A stretch of DNA of 64,000 nt, from positions 122,714,499 to 122,778,498 of the forward strand of contig CM050446.2 in NCBI GenBank assembly GCA_027563935.2, in the 5' to 3' direction. Source of the stretch: Costus lasius (Eukaryota; Streptophyta; Magnoliopsida; Zingiberales; Costaceae). The notes beneath the pieces are model-generated. The model was given only the letters and a program-made list of their open reading frames with translations. It made no database searches and was not told the origin of the DNA. Both the position numbers and the translations under genes were made by a program. Shown here one piece after another: positions 1 through 15,000 of this stretch (position 1 is the first letter of the stretch; each line of letters opens with the position of its first letter).

Positions 1-3000
1 TTAGGTATACAACTGTAAACATAGTAACTAAATCAATCAGAACCAACAATTGCAAGATGCAAGATAGTGAAAATTGAGCAGAAAAACGGAGATACGAGTT
101 TAGGCAATAAAAATACATTGTCACAAAAATTTAGTGAAAGGAATGCAAAACATGTCAGGCTTCACAAAATTGCATGAATTTAGGATCTACTAAGGACTAA
201 GGTCTAGATTGGACGTAGTCAGTATGTCCTATTGGAACAACTTTTTTCAGCGGACACCATGAACACTCAAGATAAATATGCCTCCGCCAAACTCAATAGA
301 CTATTAGAATAATCATGTAAAAAACAATTAAAGATGTAAAATAGATTCAGTAAAATAATCCAATATAATTCTCTTTTTCTTTCCTTCATGTTGCGAAGAA
401 CAATTGAAAAATAGAATAACAGAATTTCTCCCATGGTTTTGTATCATTATTCTTCTCAATTTCCTCTCATATCCAATAAAATGCGTCTATTCATATAGCA
501 GTTAAGATACTACAAAGTGACACATACAATGAATCAATCACCAATCATTATTCATAAATCAGTTGCAGAGGCCTACATAAGATTTTCCCAAGTGGTTTAT
601 GCTTCAACGCTGAGTGAAAAAGAGCTCGCTGTAAATCAACTTTCCTACTACGCCACATATCTACTTATTACTCTTAGAAAACATGTTAGTTACAAAAGGT
701 GTACGAGGTTCATGAAAATCCTATTGGTGTAAGAAACCAGGATGATAACAGCAAAATTAGTAGTAACATCTATCTACCTATCAAGATTTAGCATTTTCTC
801 TACTCACCTCTTCAGCAGCAGATTTAGGCGACACTGAAGAACTTATTGAATCAGGCAATAGTGCAGGTGCATGAGCACAAGGTATCTGAAACTCCCTCAC
901 CACAAGATGGCTGATAATTGCTTCGACTCCAGCCAAAGTATCTACGCCCTTTAGCATATTTAAGATAACGTTAAAACAAGTTGAAATATGCCCAACTGTA
1001 TGCCTAAGACACTGTAAACTTAAGCATTTAGGATGTCATTTCATTAAACCTCAGTTAATTGTGTGAGCTAGTTGATTTGTCTCCAGAATGAGTAATGACA
1101 CTACAATTCAGGATCATAAACATAATAATATGACAAGAATCAAATAGTGAAATAACAATTATAACTTATGATGATTCTATCAGAGGCCCATGGCAAAAGC
1201 AAGGATGCGATAAATCAACCTCATCAAAGAGACCAGAAATAAGAAAATTACCTTTCCTTGTCGGTAATCTTGAATTCCTTCATCATCTTCTGGAAAACGC
1301 CCCACTACTGCCACCGCATTTATTTTTGACTTGCTAAGTAGAGAGTGCACAGCTCTTAACAGTGAATCAGGATGCTGAATCCTTCCTGTCGATTTCCCAC
1401 AGTTTGGATCAATCCATTTCTCAACCTACAGAGGGTGATAAATGTTCAGCCGGAAAACTTTGCTTCTTTCCTTCACAAAAGGGATCCATCAATAATCCAT
1501 ACGGTTAAATTAAGTGGTACTACTTGTATAAGGACAATTGAAGGTAGAAGCATTTAATTCAAAGTGAAAATTTATAACATTAACTACCATAAGCTTAAGT
1601 AAGAAAGTAAAATTTGATCAATATAAAATTCACACTGAACTTATTAAGTTGGCAGCCGTTGGAAAGTTATGTCAGAATTCCACATTGAACAAAACCAAAA
1701 TTTTTATACCTAAATTAAATTATATACGTTGAATAGTTAAATGAATAGAGATCAGACAGATATATTTGCGGTTTATATGCCAGTCTCTCTAGTTTAAAAT
1801 CTCGACATATCTTATGCAGGAAAAGCAGAACCGTAGTGAAGGAGATCGTTTTGACCCACTAAACTTCAGAAAATCAAATTTGCTCCTAAAGTTAACACTA
1901 TTCGCTTGAGGGAGTTTACCTAATAGTTAACTGAATAGAGATCAAACAGATATATTTGCGGTTTATATGCCAGTCTCACTAGTTTAAAATTTTGACATAT
2001 CCTATGCGGGAAAAGCAGAACCGTAATGAAGGAATCGTTTTGACCCACTAAACTTCAGAAAATCAAATTTTTGCTCCTAAAGCTAACACTACTCGCTTGA
2101 GGGAGTTTATCTTTAACTACTTAAACTCTCTTTAATTGCTGACAAATGGTTTAAATCCTTGTGCAGTCAGATAGAAAGAAATTAAAGTCCCTGGATTCAC
2201 CACTTACCCTTTTTTAATTAAAAAATAGAGCTCCATTAGGAACTTGCAAATGCCACTAAATTTCATCTGAAACTCACTGTAAGCTGACTACGACACATTA
2301 AGACAGAGTATAAGCATTAAGCAGCAACATTATGATGAAGATTGGTAATGCTATATTCAGGGTCAAAACTGTTCGATATACTTGCAGTGATTGGATTTCG
2401 TAATGTAATTCCGTACACTACATAAGGATGCATAAGGAACACCTTATTCTTACATCATAGTTCCTCAGTCACTGATAGTCAAAGTTTAACAGAATCAACT
2501 GCATCACAAGAACACCAATAAGATTAATAGTTTTAATTTTGGTCTTTTCCCACGAGAAAAAGTTGTAAAGGGGAATAAATAGTTTGTTCTAAAATATGAA
2601 GACCTACTGCTTTCTTTAACCAAGTTGGATTAAAAGATGATGCTTGTGATTCATTAATACCGAAAGGTAGGATACATATATAAATTTCCACTTGCAGAAA
2701 TAAGCAATGTTGCACTCTACATATAATAACTCAGAAATTCCTTCGTAAACTCAAGGTAACAATGTTGAAGCAACTGAATTTGATACGCCCCCATAATTTA
2801 CAATTAAGATAAGTCATTTGTTGCACATAGAAGTTTTGTTAGTTTGCAAGTGAGAAGGTAAAACACAAATAATGATGATAATTGAACTCGGCATAGTTGG
2901 GCATATCATATTTTAATTGGGTTCTATTTTATGGGTGCAGGCACCTAGTACCCTGTACCTGATATTTGATTTAAAAATAAATAAATAATATTTTTATTAT

Positions 3001-6000
3001 TTAAAATATATTAATAAAATAATTGGTATATAAATATATTAATTCTTATAATTTATAAAATTATACCTAATAGAATAATTTATATTATAAGAAAAGAGAG
3101 GAAAAATATAGATGAGAATCATAATGATATTATATTGACAATAGATTCCATCAAATAATATAATAAATGTAACCTGTGTACAAAGTTTTGAATTAATAAA
3201 TAGTAATTATCATTTACTATATATATGACTATATCTATTTTGATTTATTCTAAAATAACTAATCATAATATTACTATTTCTAAAACTCCTCAAGTTGGAG
3301 TATATATGATAATTATAACCAATTTGAGATAAAGATATGGTTGTAGAAGAAATGGTAACATAGGTTGAGAGTAAGGTTTAAAAAACCGATATTAGACATG
3401 GTACTAGTCCATGCTCGGACTAGTGTGGCATCGCTTGTACGAGGCGATACGATCTAAAATTTCAATCCTTGGTTGAGAGGCATTATAAAAGAAAGAGGCA
3501 AAGATAATGAAGTTGGAGAAGAGGCTAGAGACATAAGTTCAGTAACGGAGGCAAGAACATCTTGCTAAGAGTAGTGGCAAAGGAAACAATATTGCATAAG
3601 AGTTTGTGTAAATTTTGAAAGCATCAATAAAGGTAGTAATGTTGGTTAAAAGCACACTAGAGAGAAAAAGAGAATAGTGCAAAAGACTATATCACTAATC
3701 TTGATAATGAGTAGTAACAACTAATATCTAGAATTAGATACCACACAATCTTACTTTTCAAAGATAACATCTTTTCCTTTAGAGAGATAAAAAGCTCTTC
3801 AATTGGAGAGGTTTTAAGATTTTAAGAGAATATGCACAAGAATATTTGCTACCGATAAAATAATGTGTTGAAGATAATAGAAGAAGAGATTATTGTGAAT
3901 AATGTTGATAGTGATGAATAAAATAAATAGTAGTCATAGAAGACGAGAGTGTCCTCATCGAAGCTGACCTTGGTCATGCTCCTTGATGAACTGTAGTCAC
4001 AAGGGTTTGAAGAAAACTTTGCTCTAATGATATTATATTGAATACATTCATCAAATTACATTGTAATGTACCCTCTGTAGAGGTCTTGAATATAAAAACA
4101 GTAATTATTATTTACTATATACAAACCTATATATAATTTGACTCATTCTAATATTATTACTTCTAACGATTTAAAATTTCTTTTATTTGGTTATGTACTC
4201 GTTTAAATACTAGAGTGTTTGGGTTATATAATAGAGTACTTAACTCAAGTTTAGGTCAGGTTTGAATATTAAATTTTTATAATTGAGTCAAGTTCAAGTA
4301 TCAAATACCCGACTCACTGTCATCCCTAAACACAAGTAGCTAAATTTCTTTATCTATGTGAGAAGGTAGCACCAAAGTAGCTAGGTATAATATGTTTAAG
4401 CATAAATAATTTGTGTTATTACTTTGCATCCAAGTGATAAAAGTTGGCACTTGCTTATGCTAAAATAGGAGAGAGTCACTTAAGTAGTTAAGTGTCATCT
4501 ATCCATACATGCTTATCCATGAGTGAGGCACAGAGCAGTGGAGTGTTAGCTGTCCATGCACACGTTATAAGTTGTTTCAATTTGTCTAAGATGGCAATTA
4601 TAAGAGAAAGGAAAAGAAGTTGGATAGAATGATAAAAGCGTTGAGTTGAAAAGAAAGCATCCTAGGTTATGGTCCCACCACATTTTCATAGTGTAGTATA
4701 GTCCAATAAATTGATGATGTCAAATTCTAAAAATGTTAGGACCTGCCAAGCCTACTCAATTTAGGCCTCATTAAATCCATGCTCATTAGAGAAGATGATT
4801 GTACCACTGTATAAGGGTCCTTGCCACTTATAATAAGAGGAAGGCCTAAGGTTTACCTATGTGTCTTTATTTAAATTAAATTTGAATTATAAGATAGTGA
4901 ACAATAAAGGGTGCAACATAAATATGATGTGAGTGGTTAGCCATACCATTAATGGAACATGGCATTTGCAAATGGCATCCAGTTGGTATAGTGGGCAAGC
5001 ATCACTCTCATAATTTGCCTTCCTGCAAGGGTAGTTGGATGGCAAGTTAGTTGTCCAATAGGCAATTAGCCCCATTTTGCTGGGCTTGACTTTATGTCCC
5101 CATCCACTAGACAAAGTAGAAATCGCTATGGTGCTTGGCTTGTTGACTTTTGGATGTCCTAGTGATTCGGGTTTAGCTTGACTTCAATTTTTCTTAGCAC
5201 TTAAGGTTTGGGTCCTTGGAATATTTTAGCACTCAAGGCTTAGACTGGCCTTTAGATGTCTTAATGCTTAGGCCCATAGACGTAAGAACTCAACGCTAGA
5301 CACCAACATAGACCTTAGGCTCTAGCCATATCAAACTTCTGGCATGTCATGGTCCAACTACTTGGGTGCTAGGTTTAGTTGGGCTTCATATATTAGATTT
5401 TACCCATATCAATTGGCCTCTCCACGTGGAAGCAATTGAGAGAATGTTGTTACTATTTTCATGCTTTTATAAGGATGGACTCATGGGCTCCTTCCACTTC
5501 TTGGGCTTGTTAGGTAAACCATGAAATACAACACATGAGCAACTTATCATCACCTTGCTACATTACCATAAGAGCTTAGTCTTGCAAATAATACAACTTA
5601 CTATAGTTCTTGAAGGTTGTCACCTTGGCTAAAGGAGATAACAGTGAACAATGAACCCCATGGATCAAGAGAATCACTTATTTGCATAGCACAAAGTTAG
5701 GGGATTGGTCCAACATATGATCATGTCAGACATCTTGAATAGCATCTATGTTTTTGGAAGGCATGGAAGTGGTCCTTGTCTCCTTGAAGGACTAAGGTGT
5801 TGTTGTAGGACTTCATGCTGGGGTTCTTGAACTTGCTCATGGTTTGCTCAACTAGGGGGCCTAAGTTGAAGGGAAAACTATAATGTATTTTGACTTGAGA
5901 ATATAAATTTTGGTAGGTTGTGAGCTACATGCCTATGGTTGCTCAAATAACTCGACTTTGGGCACATCTTTTGCCACTCGCAAATTGGCCATTGAATGAG

Positions 6001-9000
6001 TCCAAGTGCCATTGGTTGGCAATGACATCAAAGAGATATTTAGACTTATTCTAGTAGTACCATTACAATTGTTCATTCAAGCACAATTTCTGATATAGCA
6101 AAGGCGGCTGACCTTTAGTGCACTTGAGCTAAACGAGCATACAACCCTTCTAGAGGACACAATACAAGGCCCCACATGTTTAGGGTAATAAGTTCACCAA
6201 CATGCTTAGAAGACCAAGAAAGAGCGTGCTAATATGAGAAGGTCAAATTTTATAGTCATCTATAGCAAGGGTCAAAGTTGACTTATTCATGCACCTTGTT
6301 GGATGCAAGCTTGTCTAAAAAGATGATTGCACAATTGTCTCGAAGGTCCTTGTCTCTTGCAAGAAAAGGAGTTAGGACTTTAATTAAGCATTCGTCAAGA
6401 TAGTCAAATGACAAACAATAAAGGATGTAATGTAAATGTGTTTTCATTGATTTATGGGGAAATAAGTGTAGCGCAACTTACGTAGAAATAATATTGCTTA
6501 GAGTACCTAGAGAACCCACCAAAGGATTATATATTGTGGTATACTTGTTAACATCAACTAGACATGTTGTGGATGGAACATAGTATCTGTTAGGACTCAC
6601 GAAATGAGTCCTCCCTCAAGTCATCACAAGGGCGACGAGTTCCTCTCCAAAGAGACACACAAAAGTAAAGTAAACCCTACCTACCTTCCTCCTCCCCTCA
6701 CCCCCTCTTACAAGAACCTCTCAACTTTCCCCCCGGGCCTAGGCTAAGGCCCAATCATTATTCTACTCCTAATGTAAATGTGCGGCTCAGTCCGTAATAG
6801 ATGTCTCCTCCTTCAAGAAGTCTTATCCTCAAGACTTGTGTCAAAGGCTAGCAGTCACCCTAGATCATCTCTAGGAGGGATCTCCATCGCTCTTCCCTCA
6901 TCAACAAGGTCCCAGTCCTCATCCTCTACTAAGATCATGAGTCTCAAATCCTTGTTGGCGCAGCGGTGCATTGGGTGGTAGGGCTGATCGCACCTGAAAC
7001 ATAAGCTCTTTTCTTGTTTAGTCTTGAAATCTTGGTAAGAAAGATATCTACCTCCTCGGTTCTTATCGGGTGCATGACTTCCCTTTGAAGCTTTACGACT
7101 GATCTCCTCGCTAATTAGTGGTTGAGGTCGGCTGTCCACAACAACACTGACCTTGGGCGAAGCAGTGCCCCCTAACTTATCTTCCACATTGGTTCTAGCT
7201 CCTCCTGCATTATGCCACTCTGTTCTTGTTGTTGTCGGTTGCGAAAATATACTCGGGTATGCGAGGAAATACCAGTCTTCCCTCCTACCGTTACCTTGGC
7301 GGGCCGATTACTACTTTCCTTGCCCGTTAGAACTCCTTCAAATTTTTTTGTTAATTGTATCGCCTTCCTCACCGTTGGAAGGCTAAAAGTACGCACCCAC
7401 CTCCTAATCTCTTCCTGCAATCCATTGAGAAAATAACCCATATACTGTGACAGGGTAGTCGGGGAAGCCTAGCCACCAGTCCTTCAAAAGTTTCCACAAA
7501 TTCATCGACATCTCATAGGGGTTTGGTGCACTGCTCTCGTTAAACCGCTCCATTAATTCCTCTTTCATGGTTCTCACGTAATATCTGGTTCCCTTTTCCA
7601 GTTTCCATGCTCACAAAGGCCCTAAGGGATGTGCTGTGTGTTAGGGATTCCTTGCACGTTGAAGTATTGCTCAGCTCTCAAGATCCACCCAAGAGGGTCC
7701 ATCTCATCAAAAGTGGGTAATTCCACTTTGCGACACATCAATCGACGCTCTTCGTTGTTAGGTATTCCCCAATCCTCAAATGTCATCGCCCCTTGCCCCC
7801 TCAGGCCTTCGCATAGTTTCTTCCCTACGATTATTCCATTTGGCCCTTCCAATCCCCGCTGCCGGCTCCCACTGTGGCCGTGAACCACCCTCCTCCGGGG
7901 CTAGAATGGGCTCATCCCTCCAATCGCCCATTTGAACTTAAATGGGAGCAGACCTCATGTGCCCTCGTAGAGGTGGGGGAAAAGGATTGGTATTCCCCTC
8001 AGCCATTTTTTCTTTCATGAATGTGGCAAACAACTCCCTCGGCTTTCGCATATCTTCTTTTAATATCCTTCTATCCTCATCAGCTGCTCGTAGTCTCTCT
8101 TCATTTGCCGTCATCTCAGCCCGCTGTTTCTCTTCCCCCACTACCAACTCCGCTATTGATTTCTCCAACGCCTCAAATCGAGCCTCGAGCATGTCGCAGC
8201 CATCCCCAGGCAATCGCCTAGTCCTCCCTTCAAGACTCAATCAACTGTACGATGTCGCTGCCAACGGTAGAGCTTCGACCGCCAGATGTTGCCGCTGGTA
8301 GGAAGGGTCCCCGCTTCAGGTGATGTGGGCGGACAGGGCCCTGGCTCCAGATACAGCTGCCGCCTCCAACTCTTCATCGGTGGGTATGGTTGCCGCATTC
8401 TTCTCCGCGACCTCAGCGCTGCCTCCGCACGACGTTGCAGCTGGCAGGGACTGCTGAGCGCGCGCGTGAAGGATTGGCGGAAAACGTCTGCTTCCTCTCG
8501 AGGGAACTTCCATTGGTAGGAAGGGTCCCCGCTTCAGATGCTGCCGGCGGACAGGGCCTTGGCTCCAGATGCCACCGACACCTTCTTTGCCCATAGTAGC
8601 AAGCCCGCTTGCTGGTAAGCTTCGTCCACAAGGATTGCCGCCTTCCTCTGCCACGCGAGTCGACTGAAGAGTTCGACTCGCCCCTAGTTTCCTCCTCTGC
8701 CCGATTATAGCTCCTGACGCAGACGGAGGGTAGTGCCCGTGAGCTGAGCCGCCTCCACCATAGATACCGCGTTGTCGGCTCCTTCCCACACCCTCGTGCT
8801 TCCGTGGACAATAGCGCTCAATCGAGCTTCCGAAGAGAGCAGCGCTCTGCCTTCTGCAATGAGGTAGCTTCCCCACGCGACGCATCGACGCCTCCTTCCG
8901 CCTCACGAACGAAGCGTCATTACCGCGTCGTGGTTCCCTGTCAACGATGCCGCCGCTCATTACAAGCCCAGCGCCACGCGAACTGATGTCCTCTGTACCC

Positions 9001-12000
9001 AGCGGAAGAAGTCTTCACGTTCGACGCTACAAACTTGCGCCCGATGAATAGCACCACACGAAGCAGGCTCCCGCAGTCGCCCCAGTAGAATCCGGCAGGT
9101 CGGACCACTGTTAGGATTCACGAAATGAGTCCTCCCTTAAGCCACCACAAGGGCGATGAGTTTCTCTCCAAAGAGACACAAAAGTAAAGTAAACCCTAGC
9201 TACCTTCCTCCTCCTCTCACCCCTTCTAACAAGAACCTCTCAACTTTCCCCCGGGCTTGGGCTAAGGCCTAGTCATTATTCTACTCCTAATGTAAATATG
9301 CGGCCCAGTACGTAACAATATCTATAGTATATAGTTGGTATGGCATACTTGAATGCTCTCATGATTTGTTTTATTGTGATATGGGCAGAATATCAAGGTA
9401 GGTATAGGCTTAGTTAACCTCAGAAGTTCTTAGACTTTAGGTGTCACCGAATTCCAATCATGTTAGGCTTTTGTCATGTTGAGGTCCATTTACTTGGGTG
9501 TTCGATTTAGGTTTGTACCCATAATAACCACCATAATTCTCTAGGAAGACACAACATCAAGAATCACTAAAAATATAGTCAAAAATCCTAAACATGCATG
9601 CAATGGCCACATTGACTATTGGAAATTAAATGAAGTGCATCCTGCTATAGTAGTTAGGTTTCAAGAATGATCATAAGGGCAACAATATTACCCTAACTCA
9701 AGGTTTGTAAAGCCATCTGGACTGGCCCGATCCACGCTTAGACCAGTCCCGGATGAAAACCAATGGAACTGGGTAGAGTAGCGGAAGAAGAAAGAATAAG
9801 AAGAGGAGGAGAAAGCAAAAGAAAAAAAAGAAGAAGAAGGAGGGAATTGTTTGCCGCTCGCATGCTTGCATCCACCAATAGGCTCTTCTTCTTTCTGTCC
9901 TTCTTCCTTTCCTTCCTGTCATCTTCTCCTCCTCCTCCTTCTCCTTCCTTCTTCTTCTTCTCCTTTGCCTTCTCCAGCTCGATTCCGATGCTCCAGTGCT
10001 CTGCCCCTTGGTCCAGTCCGGACCTTCATGAAAAACAGGCAGGTTCAAATCGATTTTTAAAACATTGCCCTAACATTTTTTATATGAAGAGAAATAGAAA
10101 GAAAGGCATAGAGATTTACATACTTGGTAGTAGCTTGTCACCACAACCAAAGTTGTAAAATGGCTACAATGGCCATGCTACTTTGTGCGGTAGGTAAGAG
10201 GACTACAACTAGAATCTAGAGAAGAGACGAGAGCGAGGAATGACTAGGACTTGCAAAAAGTTGATTTGATATAAGTTGAACAGAAAGAAATGATTCTAGT
10301 GATTCATTTGTACCAAGAGATTACTTACACATATATTTCCACCCACATAAGGCATATAAAAGTAAGCATCAAGGGACTAAACATGCAGTAATAACTCTAA
10401 CTTATAATTATGAATCAAATCATTGTAGCATTTATCATTTCGTCATGTTATACTTGATAATAGAAAATTGTTGTAGTTTAGATCATTAAAGATAATTAGG
10501 GCTTTATTTGAGGTTGTTGTGTTATTACTATGCTATGAAAGAAAGTGTTATTTCATAAAGTAATGTGTTTTAAAGTAGAAAACAACTTGGTAACACATCA
10601 AGAAAAACTAATGTCAATGGAAAAGGAGCTTTGTTTGGAATTGTTATCTTGTTACTACTATGCTGTAAAAGAAAGTGTTGTTTTAGAAAGTATTATGCTT
10701 TTAAGTAAAAAAAATGTTCGATAACTCACTAAAAATAGACTATTGTTAATGCAAAAGTAGCTTTATTGGGGTTGTTGCTTTGTTACTACTATGATGTGGA
10801 AGAAAGTGTTGTTTTAAAAAAGTTGTATTTTTAAGAAAAAAATTATTTAATAAACCATTGATTTAACTACTATAATGCAAAAGCAACTCTAACAAGTGTT
10901 TGGTTAGAAATTTTTACAAAGTGATATTGTTTCGTTAAATGATAAATTAGGTCATTATTTTAGTATTAAATTTTATCATCAATAAGTATCATATTTGTTT
11001 AATAATTATAAGATATACAAAAAAATATTTACTACCTATTTGCTAACTTAATATGGGAAGATATACTTTGATACAAAGTAAAATTTTATTATTAATAAAT
11101 TTCATACTCGTTAAAGAAGCATTTTCACTATCTTTTTCATTATAAAAAATATATATGTTCAAATCATGGATTTAATTTATTAACTATATTTTATAAAAAT
11201 TTAAGAAAGAGATTTTCTCTATAAATAAAAATCACCTATTCACAATTCATATATAATAAAATAAAGAGAGATGAAATAGAACACTCTACTCTTAGGTTTA
11301 GTTATTTTATATTTGGTGTTTTATAGTGCAACATTTTGACAATATCATCCATAAAGATCACGATGTTGAATGTATTTTACGATTGAAGGTAAAATTAAAA
11401 TTATTTGGGAGGTGTGCTAAGATAATAATATTATTTTAATTGATATTATATTATTAATTTGGTTTGAAAATTTTAATTGATATATTATGATTTCTCATTA
11501 TGGAGCAGCATCAACTAGTCGGGAGATCTTAGTGGGCAACGTGAGTTTTTTTAAATTTGTTGTGAGGTGCTATTTCTCATAAAAACATCTCCAACCTATT
11601 GTCTAAACAAGCACCCTAGGTTGTCGTAGGTTTAAAGCACAACATGCTATATTTTCTTTTACCAAACATCTATGCTTTTGGGTGCTGCACAGTAGTAGCA
11701 CAACGGTTGCAAAGAAGCCTTAAGTAGGAAAAGAATTTGCGGGTAACATAATTAGGGATGTCAACGGGTCGGGTACCCGCCCTTTTTGGCCAAACCCGAA
11801 CCCGACCCGACCCGCCCCAAACCCGAACCCGGCTAAACTTGAGTTGGGTATTTAAACTGGTACCCGCGGGTATCCGTTTAAATTAAAATATTTATTTTTA
11901 AATTATTTTTATAAAATATAATTATAAAATAATAATAATAATAAATATATTTATAAAAAATCATTTTATTATATAAATATATATATATATATAAATATAA

Positions 12001-15000
12001 ATATATATTTTTTATTATATATAATCGGGTATCGGGTACCCGCGGGTACCCATGGGAGTAAACCCGAACCCTACCCGATTAGCTAATCGGGTACCCAAAC
12101 CCACCATAAACGGGTCGGGTACCCATGAAGACGGGTACCCATGGACACCCCTAAACATAATAGAAAACCTATGTCATGGAAGCCTAGTACCATATTTTAC
12201 ACGTAGCTTGTAATCATCAGCATGTGCAGGAAAAAAGCATAACATATGTCGTTTACTATGCATACCTTTAAAGGAGAATCAGTAACAATGTATTCCACGA
12301 GAGGCAAGCCTAATGAAGCTCTAACAGCATCTGCAACCTGTAAATGGCAGATTCGAAGCTCCTCCTCTATTCCAGCATCAAGTACCATACCTATCTGCAC
12401 ATGAAATGGAGAAACTTCTGAGTCTTCTGGCCAATGAGAACATTTAAAAAGAAAATTGTTGGGTACTTTAAAAAGTATGTAACTATCCAGTATTTATGCC
12501 AATAGTTTATTCCTGACTGGCATCATCTGCACCATCTATATGTGGTTAATTTTGTTTAAGTATTTAGAGAAACCACACTGGCTAATTTATCCACAGATTT
12601 GTTACTTTTTTTCAATAAAAAACAAAAAAAAATCATTTGCCCGATTGAGAGTAGCAAATATGATGACTGGAGATTGTGAATGAGGAGAAAACTTGAGGAA
12701 GATCTGCCATCTGTCGTAGTACAGAGAAATCTAAAACAACGTTAAGAGGAATCTTCCTAACATATATTTACGGAAATGAAAAAAGGAATTTTGAAACTCA
12801 TCAGATACATCATCATTCACCAAGATCATTATCAGATATCAGAAGACAATGAGGGTGAAACAGATAAACAAAATTGAATGATAGAATGATCTGGATTGTC
12901 ACTTCATCAAACAGAAAGAAATCAACAAGATGAGAAGTTGTCAGAATCAAGGTTTTAAGTATTGCTCAACTGTCGAACCAGTGTGTATCCATTCATAGTA
13001 CTGAGCAGTACAGAGTAATATTTAAATTCTTGGTTGGAACACATCTTTTATTATCACAGTGCTATGAGAAAATGTAGGAAATTAACATGAGATTTCCTAC
13101 CATGTGGAAACTCAAAGGGGCCTAGTACCATGTGGAAACTCAAAGGGGCCTATCCTTTAGTCAATATTGGATCCGAGTTCTTTGCAGCCATGTTTGAACA
13201 AAGATTATGAATATGTTTTGAACAAGGACCAAGGAAGACATTCGACCACTATCAACAATTAAACAATAAAATATTAATTATTGTCCTGCAAATGCCGAGA
13301 TCAATAAAGTGGCAGCATGGATTAGATACCAGGTCTCTTTGGATTAGATACGATTTCTTTGCAGCCAAGTTTGAACTGAGATTATGAATATGTTTTGAAC
13401 AAAGGCCCAAGGAAGACATTCGACCACTATCAAAAATTAAACAATAGTCTCTTAATTCTCGTCCTTCAAATAGTCTCTTGAGAAGTGCAGGTGACAAGAT
13501 ATGAAAAAACATAAAGGTTGATCACCACAAAGCACAATGCCAAAGACGAATCAGTACTGAGATTTTCCAGATGTTTAATTTCAAGATCCCAACTAATTAA
13601 CCAAATTCATATGATTGAGTACAGATTCAAAGTCTAAATGAAATTTGACCCAAAGTCTTTATAATGTAATCAACAACTCATAACATAAACTATTGTGAAT
13701 AGGGTCAAAAATCGATTCAAGCAAGTTTTTTGGCTGGTAGACAAACTCAATATAATATCATAATGGCACAGGAATTTGTTGATTCTTTCAAAAGAAGCAA
13801 AGAGTAGGAAGATAGCACATGATGATCAATTTAATTTTTTTTAAAAAAAAACCTATTATAGGGTCAATTGAAGTGTCAATTGAAACATATTATATATATT
13901 AAATTATATTCAAATAAAAATAAATTATATTATTATTTTCATCCTAAAAGACTTTTTTATTTCCAGCAACATCTTCATCACCATCCATCTTCCTAACTAA
14001 CTACTCGGTACACTAATCAATATTATATACAGTGTTCCACTATTTCCGCTACAAGCCGAATGCTTAAAATATACAATGCAAAAAAGCTATAAAGCTCCTA
14101 TAACCACTATTTGACAACACTGAAAATATCAAAAAAATACAGTATGACTTGCTCAAGATAAATATAACATATTTTCTGTGATGTGGCACAGATCACAGAT
14201 GAACTCTTGATAATGTAGGGAAAACATACCTTATTTTGGTGAACAGGCTGAAGGCTCCACAATCCTTCCGCGAACCTATCAAGTGCATAGCCCTCGACAT
14301 AAAGCACATTTGGCATTGGCCAATACAGCATAGCCGCATTCAACACCTGCCACATGCACATTTCACAAAAATGATGAACTAATATACACACCTATGTGAT
14401 GCTCTCTTATTTTTTTTCTTTTGAGAAGCCAGGCAAAGAACCCTAGTAAGTTCATTGGAGAAGCTAAAAAAGTTGCACCTGTATAAAGCTAATAGAGAAT
14501 GAGCAATTTCTCTTCAGAAAGATGGCATGAAGAAGCAATGAGAAGGTGAAGCCAGGATAATCGTGCATGATTAATGTGGTAGAATATCTTACTACGCAAA
14601 AGTTTAACTCATCAGGAACGAAGCATAAACTTAATCGGAGACAATATACATAAGAACGGAATTTAAAACATTCCGGAATTGGGAATAGACCGAAAGGGAG
14701 ATGAATCAGTACTAACATTGGGATGAGAGATGACGCAGTCTGCAACGGAGGCGAGGGCTCGGGCCACGGGCAAGGCGTCCCCGGCGTAACCTCCGATGGA
14801 CGCGCCCACTCCGGTGGGCACGATCAGCACTGTTGTGTAAGGCCTCCGGAACTGTGTGCGGGCGGCAAGTAACAGCTATCAAAAAGAACGCCCAAAACAA
14901 GTACTCTTGAACAAGAAAGTAACAACGGGATACTTTGGAATGAAACGAGGCAACGGAGCACGAGAGGCGGCGGAGGAATCTCGGCGGCGAACGGACTCCG

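Larger units (their letters stand above)
6588..9317 (-). mobile_element. Small LTR retrotransposon with gag but no pol (TR-GAG-like)
   Basis: Two direct repeats of about 210 bp (6588-6799 and 9109-9317) begin TGTTAGGA and end GTAATA/GTAACA. They flank 2.3 kb that codes, on the minus strand, for gag remnants only. The flanking 5 bp are GTATC on the left and ATATC on the right, a target-site duplication with one change. On the minus strand the bases next to the left LTR are purine-rich (GAAGGAGGAGAC), a good polypurine tract, so the element runs right to left. No protease, RT or integrase segment is present. This matches the known class of terminal-repeat elements that keep only gag and move with help from full relatives. 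I could not assign the tRNA primer. Confidence 0.8.
1426..12265 (-). other. DUF3326 intron 4, 10.8 kb, repeat-filled
   Basis: This intron lies between the exons ending TDSPLK and starting VEKW. Other introns of the gene are 82 bp to about 1.8 kb. Its length is explained by insertions: a 190-bp tandem duplication, a gag-only LTR element (6588-9317), purine/pyrimidine and 125-bp arrays, and a hAT-like MITE (11753-12153). Donor GTATGC at 12265 and acceptor TGTAG at 1430-1426 are intact. Confidence 0.85.

Noticed and set aside
1372..1557. Plus-strand open frame of 61 codons
   Set aside because: It is antisense to DUF3326 exon 5, which is supported by family motifs and splice sites.
2930..4330. 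Possible third hAT-like MITE
   Set aside because: Only vague end similarity (GGTGCAGGCACC and TGTCATCCCTA). No target duplication found and the length is unusual.
8316..8960. Long minus-strand open frame of 214 codons in GC-rich DNA
   Set aside because: Arg/Ser/Gly-rich with overlapping frames on both strands. It lies in the leader of the gag-only element and resembles no protein.
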